In this document: positions 8,173-15,479 of the stretch, in pieces
Layout of the letters: the number at the start of each line of letters is the position of its first letter
Numbering within the stretch: position 1 is the first letter of the stretch
Source of the DNA: Deltaproteobacteria bacterium
GTDB taxonomy: Bacteria; Myxococcota; Myxococcia; SLRQ01
DNA: 39,139 nt
NCBI GenBank assembly: GCA_007130885.1
Contig: SLRQ01000048.1
Coordinates: 1 to 39,139, forward strand
Reading direction: 5' to 3'
Position numbers and translations under genes: made by a program
Notes under the pieces: model-generated
Database searches by the model: none
Told to the model about the DNA's origin: nothing
The model's input: only the letters and a program-made list of their open reading frames with translations

Positions 8173-8203
8173 AAAAAAAACCCGCGTACCAAAGGTACGC
8201 GGG
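8173..8203 (-). terminator. Intrinsic terminator (minus strand)
   Basis: CCCGCGTACC at 8181-8190 and GGTACGCGGG at 8194-8203 form a perfect 10-bp stem with a 3-nt loop. On the minus strand it is followed directly by eight T residues (8180-8173). This is a textbook Rho-independent terminator for leftward transcription. It sits 30 bp before the Cys-rich gene and over 500 bp after trmB, so it ends a separate transcript or acts as an attenuator. Confidence 0.85.
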
Positions 8204-8469
8204 AGGGGGACCTGGCCAGGCCGGGGGATTACCGGACAGGTCCTCGCCATTTTATATTCTCTTCGAGATGAAAAGACGGCCCCTGGACCGAAGGATGGGG
8301 GAATGCCTTCGGTCCGGGGCCCGAATGGTCCGGCCGGCTGATCTACAGGGCCGACGCGGAACCTCTTGAGGGCAAGCCCTCAAGACACCTACCGTAGTTC
8401 CGCGCATGATGGGGGACTTGATGGGGGGGCAGTGCGCGGCGGTAGGCAATCTATTCTGTTATTTGCGAT
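8173..8469 (-). ncRNA. Candidate structured RNA, about 297 nt
   Basis: This stretch has no credible reading frame but carries successive inverted repeats. They are: 8388-8394+8400-8405 with 8434-8446 (13 bp, five-base bulge, paired as C-C-T-A-C-C-G and C-C-G-C-G-C); 8365-8372 with 8377-8384 (8 bp, 4-nt loop); 8278-8283+8285-8294 with 8306-8321 (16 bp, one bulged base); and the terminator stem 8181-8203. A sigma-54-like promoter predicts a start near 8469. An alternative pairing of GCGGAAC (8356-8362) with GTTCCGC (8397-8403) would compete with the first helix, as in a switch. I checked by eye for RNase P, tmRNA, SRP and 6S signatures and found none. It could be a standalone sRNA or the regulatory leader of the Cys-rich gene. 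Confidence 0.5.
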
Positions 8470-8478
8470 CATCATAGC

Positions 8479-8496
8479 ATGCATTCCCTGTGCCAG
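8479..8496 (-). promoter_or_regulatory. Sigma-54-type (-24/-12) promoter candidate
   Basis: On the minus strand the 18 bases read CTGGCACAGGGAATGCAT. GG and GC are separated by exactly 10 bases, as required for sigma-54, and the match to YTGGCACGRNNNTTGCW is complete except for two positions (A for G, A for T). The start would fall near 8469, just before the structured region that ends at 8173. An imperfect inverted repeat (TGCCAGGG at 8491-8498, CCCGGCA at 8502-8508) overlaps the -24 element. No enhancer-binding protein gene is in the window. Confidence 0.5.
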
Positions 8497-8751
8497 GGTA
8501 GCCCGGCAGAGGTTGTTTGTACCAAATATCGTTTGTTTTCAAGGATCTGCCTCTCCTGAATGATGACATGAGGGTTAGCAAATCAAGAGCGAAACATTTC
8601 ATAATTGAAAAGCAGCCGGGCCTGTGAGGGTCTTCGATTCCATGTGATGTTCGCTGTCTTACGGAAAGGCGCGAATAGACAGGCTTTCCACGAGATCCGC
8701 TCCATTTCTTGGATGCAATAGCGATATTTCATTTCTGAAATAATCAGGCCC
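8497..8751. other. Non-coding stretch between trmB and the RNA candidate
   Basis: These 255 bp are visibly AT-richer than the genes around them and hold no reading frame I would support. I see no clear terminator directly after trmB (stop at 8752) and no promoter beyond the sigma-54-like site at its left border. It could hold enhancer sites for that promoter. Confidence 0.3.
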
Positions 8752-9372
8752 TTAAAAATTACTGGATTTGTACACCAGCCTGTATACGGGGGTTCCTGCC
8801 GCCAAGTATCTGCGCTCCCTGTTCGAGGGGACCCCCAGGCCGTCGTCGTCGATGAACGAGCCCTGCCCGGCGACGTTCTCGAAGCGGTGGGTGCCGTCCT
8901 CGAATGTCTCCATCATGGTGCGTCCGTAATCGAGCACGTCGGTCCGGAGGAAGACGAGTCCGCCCGGAGCCAAGAGGTTATGGACGAGCGTCACGAAGTA
9001 GCCGTCGATTAGACGGCGTCTCTGGTGGCGTTTCTTCCACCAGGGATCAGGGAACTGCACATGCACGGCGGATATGCTTTTCGGCTCGAACAAGACCGGG
9101 AGCAGCTTTCTCGCATCGCCGCGAATGAGCTCGACGTTTTGTATCCCCAGCCTGTTCGCGCGGCGGGTCAGCCGCTTTGTGAAAGCTTTTCTGGTTTCGA
9201 ACCCCACAAGGCCCATGTCCGGCCGCCGTCTTGCATATTCAAGAAGAAAGTGCCCATATCCAAAGCCTATCTCGACCTCGAGAGGTACCTTTTCTCCAAA
9301 ACGCGCACGCCAATCGGGTCGGAGCTCGATGCATAATGGACAGGCCGGGAATCTTTGCGTACCAGTAACCAT
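8752..9372 (-). CDS. trmB: tRNA (guanine-N7-)-methyltransferase TrmB
   Basis: SAM-dependent methyltransferase forming m7G46 in the variable loop of tRNAs. Seen: the SAM-binding motif E-I-G-F-G-Y-G, the acidic G-F-E, the R-G-D-A motif and the signature F-P-D-P-W-W-K-K-R-H-Q-R-R-R, which is diagnostic of TrmB. The C-terminus has the R-T-D and R-Y-L-A-A-G-T-P-V-Y-R-L elements of the family. The ATG at 9372 gives 206 residues, on the short side of the usual 210-240; in-frame starts further upstream (for example at 9417) would run into the divergent gene. Its start codon and a possible start of the divergent gene share the palindrome CATG at 9370-9373. Confidence 0.93.
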   Translation of the reverse strand: MVTGTQRFPACPLCIELRPDWRARFGEKVPLEVEIGFGYGHFLLEYARRRPDMGLVGFETRKAFTKRLTRRANRLGIQNVELIRGDARKLLPVLFEPKSISAVHVQFPDPWWKKRHQRRRLIDGYFVTLVHNLLAPGGLVFLRTDVLDYGRTMMETFEDGTHRFENVAGQGSFIDDDGLGVPSNRERRYLAAGTPVYRLVYKSSNF

Positions 9373-9391
9373 GCGTGATGTTATCTGCCAG

Positions 9392-10531
9392 ATGATGGGG
9401 TCCGCCAACAAGCTCATTCGATGCGGTTCGTTCAGATGGTGTCTCGCGGTTTTGCTTGCGATGCTGCTCCCCGAGGCCATCCTTGCCGAAAAAAATGAAC
9501 GTACAAAGGGGGCCGAAGCCGAGCCTTCTTCGCTTTCCAGCGTCTTCCAGGTCGCCGGCCAAGAGATAACGCGGGGCGAACGAAAAGACGTGGGCCTCAA
9601 GGTCAGCGAGTCGTTTCTCGGCGCCGTCGTCGATACACCGGTGGGGATTATAAGAGGTGAGGAGCCGGGGCCGGTGTTGTGTCTTGTCGCCGGGATCCAC
9701 GGAGACGAGTTGAATGGTACCGAGATAGTTCGCGAGATTCTGGAGACGCATCAGCCGGAAGACATCCGGGGCACCCTCATCGGAGTGCCCATCGCCAACC
9801 TCTTCGGTTTCGTCAACCAGAGCCGCTACCTGCCGGACCGGCGGGATCTAAACCGGTTCTTTCCCGGCAATCCGCGCGGCTCCAGTGCATCGCGTATCGC
9901 TCATCATCTATGGACGGTGCTGCGCCACTGTACGCATTTGATCGACTTCCACACAGGCTCATTACACCGCTCGAACCTTCCGCAGGTGCGCGGCGACTTC
10001 AGCGGGGAAGGGGTCCTGGAGCTTGCCGAAGCTTTTGGAGCCGCCGCCATAGTCCACAGCCAGGGGCCCGCCGGCACCATAAGGCGTACGGCCGGCGATA
10101 ATGGCATCGCCGCCATACTTTACGAGGCCGGGGAGGTGATGCGCTTTCAGCGAGCGGAGATCCGGCGAGGGGTACTCGGTGTTCGCAATGTGATGGTGAG
10201 CCTTGGAATGCGTGACGGCCGGCAGGTGGATCTCGGTCCGCGCACCGTTTACCGAAAAACCAGGTGGGTGCGCGCCGAGCACGGAGGCATTCTGGAGATG
10301 TACCCGAGCCTTGGCGAGTGGGTGAACGAAGGTGACATCGTAGGCGTGATAAGCGACCCCCTACGCCGGGACAAGGGGGTTTTGGTTAGCGCGCATACCG
10401 GTCGAGTAATCGGCATAGAGTTGGCTCCCATGGTCATTCCCGGCATGGCGGTAATGCACGTTGGGATAACCTCGAGCCTCGATGAAGAGGAGGACGGCAT
10501 GGAGCTTCTGGATATCGACAGGCCGAGGTGA
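9392..10531 (+). CDS. Exported succinylglutamate desuccinylase/aspartoacylase-family zinc hydrolase
   Basis: M14-like zinc amidohydrolase of the AstE/AspA superfamily, which cleaves N-acyl amino acids or related amides. Seen: a signal peptide with hydrophobic core WCLAVLLAMLLPEAILA; zinc ligands H103 and E106 in G-I-H-G-D-E-L-N-G; D-L-N-R-F-F-P-G; the third ligand H187 in D-F-H-T-G; and a C-terminal beta-barrel with a lipoyl-like hammerhead (GILEMYPSLGEWVNEGDIVG, SDPLR). Classical AstE and AspA are cytoplasmic; the signal peptide puts this one outside the inner membrane, so a role on peptidoglycan fragments or external acyl amino acids is possible. An in-frame ATG at 9371 is an alternative start. 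It converges with the phosphoesterase gene 22 bp downstream. Confidence 0.82.
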   Translation: MMGSANKLIRCGSFRWCLAVLLAMLLPEAILAEKNERTKGAEAEPSSLSSVFQVAGQEITRGERKDVGLKVSESFLGAVVDTPVGIIRGEEPGPVLCLVAGIHGDELNGTEIVREILETHQPEDIRGTLIGVPIANLFGFVNQSRYLPDRRDLNRFFPGNPRGSSASRIAHHLWTVLRHCTHLIDFHTGSLHRSNLPQVRGDFSGEGVLELAEAFGAAAIVHSQGPAGTIRRTAGDNGIAAILYEAGEVMRFQRAEIRRGVLGVRNVMVSLGMRDGRQVDLGPRTVYRKTRWVRAEHGGILEMYPSLGEWVNEGDIVGVISDPLRRDKGVLVSAHTGRVIGIELAPMVIPGMAVMHVGITSSLDEEEDGMELLDIDRPR

Positions 10532-10553
10532 CATGTCGGACCAAGGTGGCCGG

Positions 10554-11501
10554 CTACAGGCGCAGCTCGACAGGCACGACGCGCCGCTTTCCGCCGCGGT
10601 GAACGTCGACAAGCCGGGCGCGATATGGAGGGCCCTCGAGTGTGGAACTGCCTCCGTTCAAGACGACCAGCCCTCCGCTTTGAACTCCCGCTCTGCGCAT
10701 TATGTGATGGTGGCCGTGCAGTGCGAGTATCACGCCTTGGGACATGGCCCATCGCCGAACAACGTGGGCGTCTTGTAGGGGGGCCATGAGGCCCATGCGC
10801 ACAACCCACTGCGGCTGGGAGACCAGGTGATGATGCAGAAGGAGCACTCTCGGGCCTTTGGGCGCGACCTCCAACATGTCGTCGAGCTCTCGAAGCTGCT
10901 CCTCGCCGACCCGGCCTTCCACGAAACATACTATTCTCGCAAAAAGACGCTCGTGGCGCCGGCGCTCATCGGGCGGCAGCCCGGCGTTGGAGTCGATTAG
11001 AATGAACGTAAGCCCGTGATGGGTCTCCGTGCGCGGAAACGTTCCGAAAATATCCTCGAACGATCCGGGCTTGCCCGGCCTGTCGATGTCGTGATTGCCG
11101 GGCACCACGACGAACGGGAGCCCGCTTTCTTCGAGAATGCCTCGTGCCGCTCGGAGCGATTTCACGTCGCCGGGACGTTGGACCACGTCTCCGGAGATGG
11201 CCACGATGTCCACTCCAACCTCGGCGAGTGCGTCCATCCATATGCGGAAGGTGTCGAAAGGTTTGGGGGTCGCGCGCGGTCGTCCCAGGTGAAGGTCGGA
11301 CATATGCGCTATACGCACGGCACCCTCGGCTTTTTCTCCAGGGGTTCCACCTGCCTCCGGAAAGGCAACGGGTCCAACTGGGGTGTTGCACACGGTACAG
11401 TAGGGCACGTACCGAACGAGCCACTCTCCGCAGGTGCGGCAGGAGCGCAGGTTCTGGTCGGCAACATCGAAATCGCGATGCGATCCTAGCAGCAGCGCCA
11501 C
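10554..11501 (-). CDS. Calcineurin-like metallophosphoesterase with N-terminal zinc ribbon
   Basis: Binuclear-metal phosphoesterase. Seen: a zinc ribbon at about 20-40 (C-R-T-C and C-T-V-C), then the five metallophosphoesterase blocks: S-D-L-H-L-G, S-G-D-V-V-Q-R-P-G-D, G-N-H-D, L-H-H-H-L-V-S and L-H-G-H-H-H. These resemble the class III cyclic nucleotide phosphodiesterases (CpdA-like), but the ribbon is unusual and may bind nucleic acid or protein. GTG start; the upstream EcsC-domain gene ends four bases earlier, so the two form a tight operon and were probably selected to be made together. The substrate is unknown. Confidence 0.85.
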   Translation of the reverse strand: MALLLGSHRDFDVADQNLRSCRTCGEWLVRYVPYCTVCNTPVGPVAFPEAGGTPGEKAEGAVRIAHMSDLHLGRPRATPKPFDTFRIWMDALAEVGVDIVAISGDVVQRPGDVKSLRAARGILEESGLPFVVVPGNHDIDRPGKPGSFEDIFGTFPRTETHHGLTFILIDSNAGLPPDERRRHERLFARIVCFVEGRVGEEQLRELDDMLEVAPKGPRVLLLHHHLVSQPQWVVRMGLMAPLQDAHVVRRWAMSQGVILALHGHHHIMRRAGVQSGGLVVLNGGSSTLEGPPYRARLVDVHRGGKRRVVPVELRL

Positions 11502-11505
11502 TTTT

Positions 11506-13806
11506 CTAGTCCTCCGGCGAGCCTCGTGAGCCTACGGCGGTCGCCGCTCCCACTGCTTCACTCAGTGTGTCCGTCTCGCCGGTTTTGCCTTCCAGCCCGG
11601 CGCTTCGAAGCAGAGCGTCGCGCGCGGCAACGTGAATGGATGCCTCGACGACTTGTCGGATGAATGCGTAGGCCGCCATGCCCGAAAGCAAGGCGCCCCC
11701 GACAGGAACGACGCGGGCAACGGACCGCTCGGAGAGGCCGATACCGCAAAGGCGCGCAAGGTGACGCACTGCCTGCTCCGCGGCGATTCGCCCGGTTGTT
11801 CCCGGGGTCGTCCAAAGATACTCCGCGAACATTTTCGCCCCGTAGGCGACGCCGCCGAGCGTCAACGGCGCTAGAACTCTCTTCTTTCCGCGGCCCAGGT
11901 AAGCCACCAGGCCTTCCCCTTCTCCCGACGAGCAACCCAGTGCGAAGCTGTCGCTCGTAAACCGGAAGCCGTCCGCTGTTCGAACGTCACGTCCGAACAA
12001 GGCGCCCACACGCGCGATTGCCCGGTATGTGACAAGCAGCGTGGCGCCGAGATCCGCGGCGCCGGCGGCCACGGAAAGGCCGGGCGGCAAGAAGGCGGAG
12101 ACCCCCGAGACGGCCGCCGCGCTCACTTTTTCGTAGCGTCCCGCCCCGCGAGCGCGCTCGAGCAAATCGAGAGAGATGCCCTTTTCGGCTCTTAGGAGCT
12201 TGCCCTCCTCGAACCATGGCTCGAGGTTGCCCGTTATCGCGCCGCGCCCTTGCAGTAAGGTTCGAAAGGCGGCCTGGCAGGCCTTCTCGATACCAGGAAG
12301 GTTGCCGAAGGAACGCGTGAGGTCTCCGATAGGAGAGGTAATGGCTGCTATCGTTCGCTCCATCGCACCACGGTTCGCGCCCCCGAACCGTTCCGTGAGC
12401 CACGAGCGCACCGCATCCCGGGTTCGAAGCTCCTCTTCGCTCATCCGGCTCGTCTGTGCGAGGAGAGGGTCCTCTTCGGTGAGGATGAGGTAGGGATCGC
12501 CTCGATTGACGAACATCTCCAGCTCGCTCTTTGCCGCGCTCAAGGGGCCGCCGGCGCCGGTAAAGCCGGTGAGCTGAACCAGCGTGCCGACGAAGTCTCG
12601 CGCGTGGGCGGTGTAGTAGTTGGTCCGGGAGTAGAGGATAGCCAGGTGCTCCGCGGCTCTTCTTGCAAGTGAGCGCTCGAGGATCTGAGCGGCCTCGGTC
12701 TTCTGAAAGCGGCCTATGGTCTTGACGATGGAGCGATCGGAGGGACGGAAGATTGGCTCGTCGAAGTGGCGCACCAGCGCGGCCTCGGCGAGGCGGCGAG
12801 CGTGATGGGGCTGGTTTGCTTGGAGAAGACGGTCTACTTCCGCGTCCAATGACTCGGGACGAGAGAGTTCCTTCGACCACGCATATAGCTCCGCGAAAGG
12901 CCGGTCCCAGGTGCGCTCCCGGAGGATCTGAACCATGGCGTCCGGCTCCGGCTCCAGACGCGCCGCCCTCTCCAGCACCGCGCGGGCGTGAACCATGGTC
13001 TCCTGGTCTTCGACGTAGAGGCGTCCGAGCCGAAGAATTGCCTGATCGGCGCTGGTGATTTTCTGCTTGACCCCGAAGCTTGCATCGGAGGTGATGTCCT
13101 CTATTCGATCAACATCGGCCTGTATGGCGGCGATGGCCTCGAGCAAGTCCTTGGCGCCGTCCTGGATGCCGGCCTCCAGACGCGAATCCGCCAGGCGCAA
13201 AAGGCTTCGATCCTCCGAGTGGGCGCCGGCGCGGTCGACCGCCTTGCAAAGCTCCGTCAGGACAGAGATATCCGTCTGCCAGGGAGCATGCACCAGGTAC
13301 GCCCATGCCCGGTCGCCGATATCCGGCGAGACGTCTCGCAGCGGCCAGGCAAACGTGGCCACCAGGTAGAGCACGTCGGCGCTGGTCGCCCCCCGCTCCA
13401 TGACTCGGCGCGCGAGGATCTCGGCTGCTCTTAGCACCATGGGAGAGATGGAGTGAGCGCGGTTGAACAGCGAAAGCATGGCGCTTGGCGCATGCTCCGG
13501 ATAAGGCTTCGATTCGGTGGCGTAGGCTATCAATGCCCGGCTAGCCACCGAGATCCTGTCGCCCGTCTCGTCGTCGGCTAGGATGGCGGGGTCTCGAAGG
13601 AAGCTGCTGCGTCCTTTGCGCAGGGCTCTGCCGGCCCATGTCGCCCATGCGTCGAACTCCTCCCTCTTGACCGGAGGCGAGGGCAGCCCTGCGATATCGG
13701 TGGTGAAGATCTTGGTCATGGCTATGAGACAAAGTACATCCGTGAGACGCTGGCGGCCAGATGCCCATTCCAAATATGCGTTGTTGTGGTACAAATGGGC
13801 CATCAT
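11506..13806 (-). CDS. Large helical protein with C-terminal EcsC domain
   Basis: Protein of about 766 residues. The first 550 or so are alpha-helical and repeat-like (for example AIRDMMAHLYHNN, DVLYLVATFAWPLRD, HARRLAEAALVRHF) without a family I can name. The C-terminal part (about 555-740) is an EcsC domain: a Gly/Ala-rich helical hairpin (SGVSAFLPPGLSVAAGAADL), R-A-I-A-R-V-G-A-L-F-G-R-D, and near the end G-I-G-L-S-E-R-S-V-A-R-V-V-P-V-G-G-A-L-L-S-G. EcsC-family proteins are linked to ABC-transporter and protease phenotypes in Bacillus, but their biochemistry is unknown. The start is set at 13806/13803 (M-M-A-H-L-Y-H), which abuts the divergent lipoprotein start; an earlier ATG at 13944 would overlap that gene by 140 bp. 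It is co-transcribed with the phosphoesterase. Confidence 0.72.
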   Translation of the reverse strand: MMAHLYHNNAYLEWASGRQRLTDVLCLIAMTKIFTTDIAGLPSPPVKREEFDAWATWAGRALRKGRSSFLRDPAILADDETGDRISVASRALIAYATESKPYPEHAPSAMLSLFNRAHSISPMVLRAAEILARRVMERGATSADVLYLVATFAWPLRDVSPDIGDRAWAYLVHAPWQTDISVLTELCKAVDRAGAHSEDRSLLRLADSRLEAGIQDGAKDLLEAIAAIQADVDRIEDITSDASFGVKQKITSADQAILRLGRLYVEDQETMVHARAVLERAARLEPEPDAMVQILRERTWDRPFAELYAWSKELSRPESLDAEVDRLLQANQPHHARRLAEAALVRHFDEPIFRPSDRSIVKTIGRFQKTEAAQILERSLARRAAEHLAILYSRTNYYTAHARDFVGTLVQLTGFTGAGGPLSAAKSELEMFVNRGDPYLILTEEDPLLAQTSRMSEEELRTRDAVRSWLTERFGGANRGAMERTIAAITSPIGDLTRSFGNLPGIEKACQAAFRTLLQGRGAITGNLEPWFEEGKLLRAEKGISLDLLERARGAGRYEKVSAAAVSGVSAFLPPGLSVAAGAADLGATLLVTYRAIARVGALFGRDVRTADGFRFTSDSFALGCSSGEGEGLVAYLGRGKKRVLAPLTLGGVAYGAKMFAEYLWTTPGTTGRIAAEQAVRHLARLCGIGLSERSVARVVPVGGALLSGMAAYAFIRQVVEASIHVAARDALLRSAGLEGKTGETDTLSEAVGAATAVGSRGSPED

Positions 13807-13819
13807 GTCTCGAATAGCT

Positions 13820-14542
13820 ATGAAATTTCGCAAGCTGCCCGCCTTGTTCCTTTCTTCCATGCTAGCGTCCATGGGGCTCTTCGCCTGCGGTGAGGATGTC
13901 GAAACCGAGGACGAGAACGGCGAGAAGGAAACGGAACACGACATGACCGATGAGGAGTACTTCGGTCTGATACCCGGAAAATGCTATGGATACTTGGGAC
14001 ACGGCGGTGTCGAGGTCATAGTTGAGATAACCGACGGCCATATTCTCGATGGCGTCGATCTCTTGGGGATCTTCTACACCGTGAACGAGATGGCCCATAG
14101 GGACGAGTACGTTCACGTCAACGACGATGGAGAGCTGGTCGTTGGGCGCCGGCAGGACTACTCAACCGGCGGGCACGCCGTCTTCGATCCGGCGTACCTC
14201 ATTTCGAGGAGGCCTTTGGAGCAGACGCTTGATGGGCCTCACCGAACGACCACCATGGCGGAGAATTTGGGCCTTCACGCCGAGGACAGCGAGTGGGAGG
14301 TTTCTGTTACCATCGAGACTCGAAGGCCGCACGATGTTCCCGCATTCGACGAGCCGGTGGAAGCCTTCCCTCACCTAGTTCGCCATAGTCCGCAGGACGA
14401 AGGGGACGAACGAGTTGATAACTTCTCGATGGCGGCGGGGGTCGGTTTTGTGAGCCTCGATCTCGCTGGGCTGCCCGAGGTCGAGCTGGTGTCCACTTGG
14501 ACGGCCGGTGATGAGGGCTGCGGTAGCATTCCCACTGATTGA
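13820..14542 (+). CDS. Acidic lipoprotein, unknown function
   Basis: Predicted lipoprotein: M-K-F-R-K-L n-region, hydrophobic core and lipobox G-L-F-A-C around residue 22, then a very acidic linker (E-D-V-E-T-E-D-E-N-G-E-K-E-T-E). The remaining 200 residues look like a beta-rich domain (CYGYLGHGGVEVIVEITDG, GIFYTVNEMAH, ELVVGRRQDYSTGGH) with no recognised family. An Asp after the lipobox Cys is not seen at +2 (Gly-Glu-Asp follows), so outer-membrane sorting by Lol is expected by E. coli rules. The ATG at 13805 is an alternative start. Typical of lineage-specific lipoproteins in Myxococcota-like genomes. Confidence 0.68.
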   Translation: MKFRKLPALFLSSMLASMGLFACGEDVETEDENGEKETEHDMTDEEYFGLIPGKCYGYLGHGGVEVIVEITDGHILDGVDLLGIFYTVNEMAHRDEYVHVNDDGELVVGRRQDYSTGGHAVFDPAYLISRRPLEQTLDGPHRTTTMAENLGLHAEDSEWEVSVTIETRRPHDVPAFDEPVEAFPHLVRHSPQDEGDERVDNFSMAAGVGFVSLDLAGLPEVELVSTWTAGDEGCGSIPTD

Positions 14543-14611
14543 CAACGAGGTTGGTTTCGCCGTGCTCTAGGGGGAAGCCTTGGCAGCAAACATGAGGAAA
14601 AGGGGTGTAAA

Positions 14612-15475
14612 ATGAGGTGCAATATCGGAAAATTCTTGTTGGTGGCCGGATTCACCGTTGTGCTGGGGACTGTTTGGGGCTGCAAGACCACACCGGACGG
14701 CGTCACGGGTCTTCCCGAGCCTTCCTTCAGCCAAACGGGCATGGAGATTTCGGATAGGACCGTCAACAGCTTCCTCGCGACCGTCGAGGCTACCATCGAA
14801 AACCCGCGAGAGATGCCGCTCGTGTTGCAAGGGTTGACGTACCGCGTTTCGGTAAGAGGAAATCAGCTCGAAGAAGGCTCCCACGATCTCTCCTTGACCG
14901 TGCCGGCCGGTGGCGAATCGACGTTTTACGTGCCGGTCGAGATCGAGCATGCGCTCAATATGGACATGTTCCAAGCTCTTTACGAGGCTGCCGCGGTGAA
15001 CGTCGTTTTCAACGGGGTGATCTCCGGTGCCTATGGCTCCGAAAGCGTGGATCTGCAGCTGGACCGAGCCGGACGCATGCGCTCGCTCCGTTTGCCCGCG
15101 GTCTCTCTAGGTACCGCGGACGGCGCAAGGAGAGGGCTCGACGAGATCCACGCGACCTTCCGTTTGTCGGTCAGAAACGACAACCCTTTCGAGGTTCGGC
15201 TCTCGGGCTTGGATTACGTGCTGGAGGTCGAAGGCAATACTCTCACGGGTGATACCACCGGCGCGAATCAACGCGTGTTTCCGTCGTCATCCTATGTCTT
15301 CGATATGGAGTACGACCTCGACACCGAGAACGTGCCTGGGCTCGCGGAGATGATGCAGGAGACCAACAAGCTCTCCTACCGCATACACGGTTCGGTTCGC
15401 ATTGGAGATATCGAGTTGCCGTTCGATGAGTCCGACGACATGCGGTTCCCGCAGGTCCGCATGATCGAAGAGTAA
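14612..15475 (+). CDS. LEA14/WHy-domain lipoprotein (two tandem domains)
   Basis: Lipoprotein of 287 residues: lipobox V-W-G-C near residue 24, then two LEA type-2 (WHy/LEA14-like) domains. The first, about 45-150, has F-L-A-T-V-E-A-T-I-E-N-P and L-Q-G-L-T-Y-R-V-S-V; the second, about 165-285, has F-R-L-S-V-R-N-D-N-P-F-E-V and L-S-G-L-D-Y-V-L-E-V. These water-stress-type beta-sandwich folds are common in periplasmic lipoproteins of deltaproteobacterial lineages, with no defined biochemical role. The ATG at 14612 is preceded by a purine-rich GAGGAAAAGGGG. A TTGACA at 14539 could be a -35 element, but no matching -10 is seen. It converges with aroF, four bases apart. Confidence 0.78.
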   Translation: MRCNIGKFLLVAGFTVVLGTVWGCKTTPDGVTGLPEPSFSQTGMEISDRTVNSFLATVEATIENPREMPLVLQGLTYRVSVRGNQLEEGSHDLSLTVPAGGESTFYVPVEIEHALNMDMFQALYEAAAVNVVFNGVISGAYGSESVDLQLDRAGRMRSLRLPAVSLGTADGARRGLDEIHATFRLSVRNDNPFEVRLSGLDYVLEVEGNTLTGDTTGANQRVFPSSSYVFDMEYDLDTENVPGLAEMMQETNKLSYRIHGSVRIGDIELPFDESDDMRFPQVRMIEE

Positions 15476-15479
15476 GGCG

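Noticed and set aside
8173..8469. 6S RNA, tmRNA, RNase P or SRP RNA in the gap before trmB
   Set aside because: The hairpin layout is sequential and not one long helix with a central bubble, and none of the conserved sequence blocks of these RNAs is present on either strand.
14539..14567. TTGACA as a promoter -35 for the LEA14-like lipoprotein
   Set aside because: No acceptable -10 hexamer 16-18 bases downstream, and it overlaps the previous stop codon.
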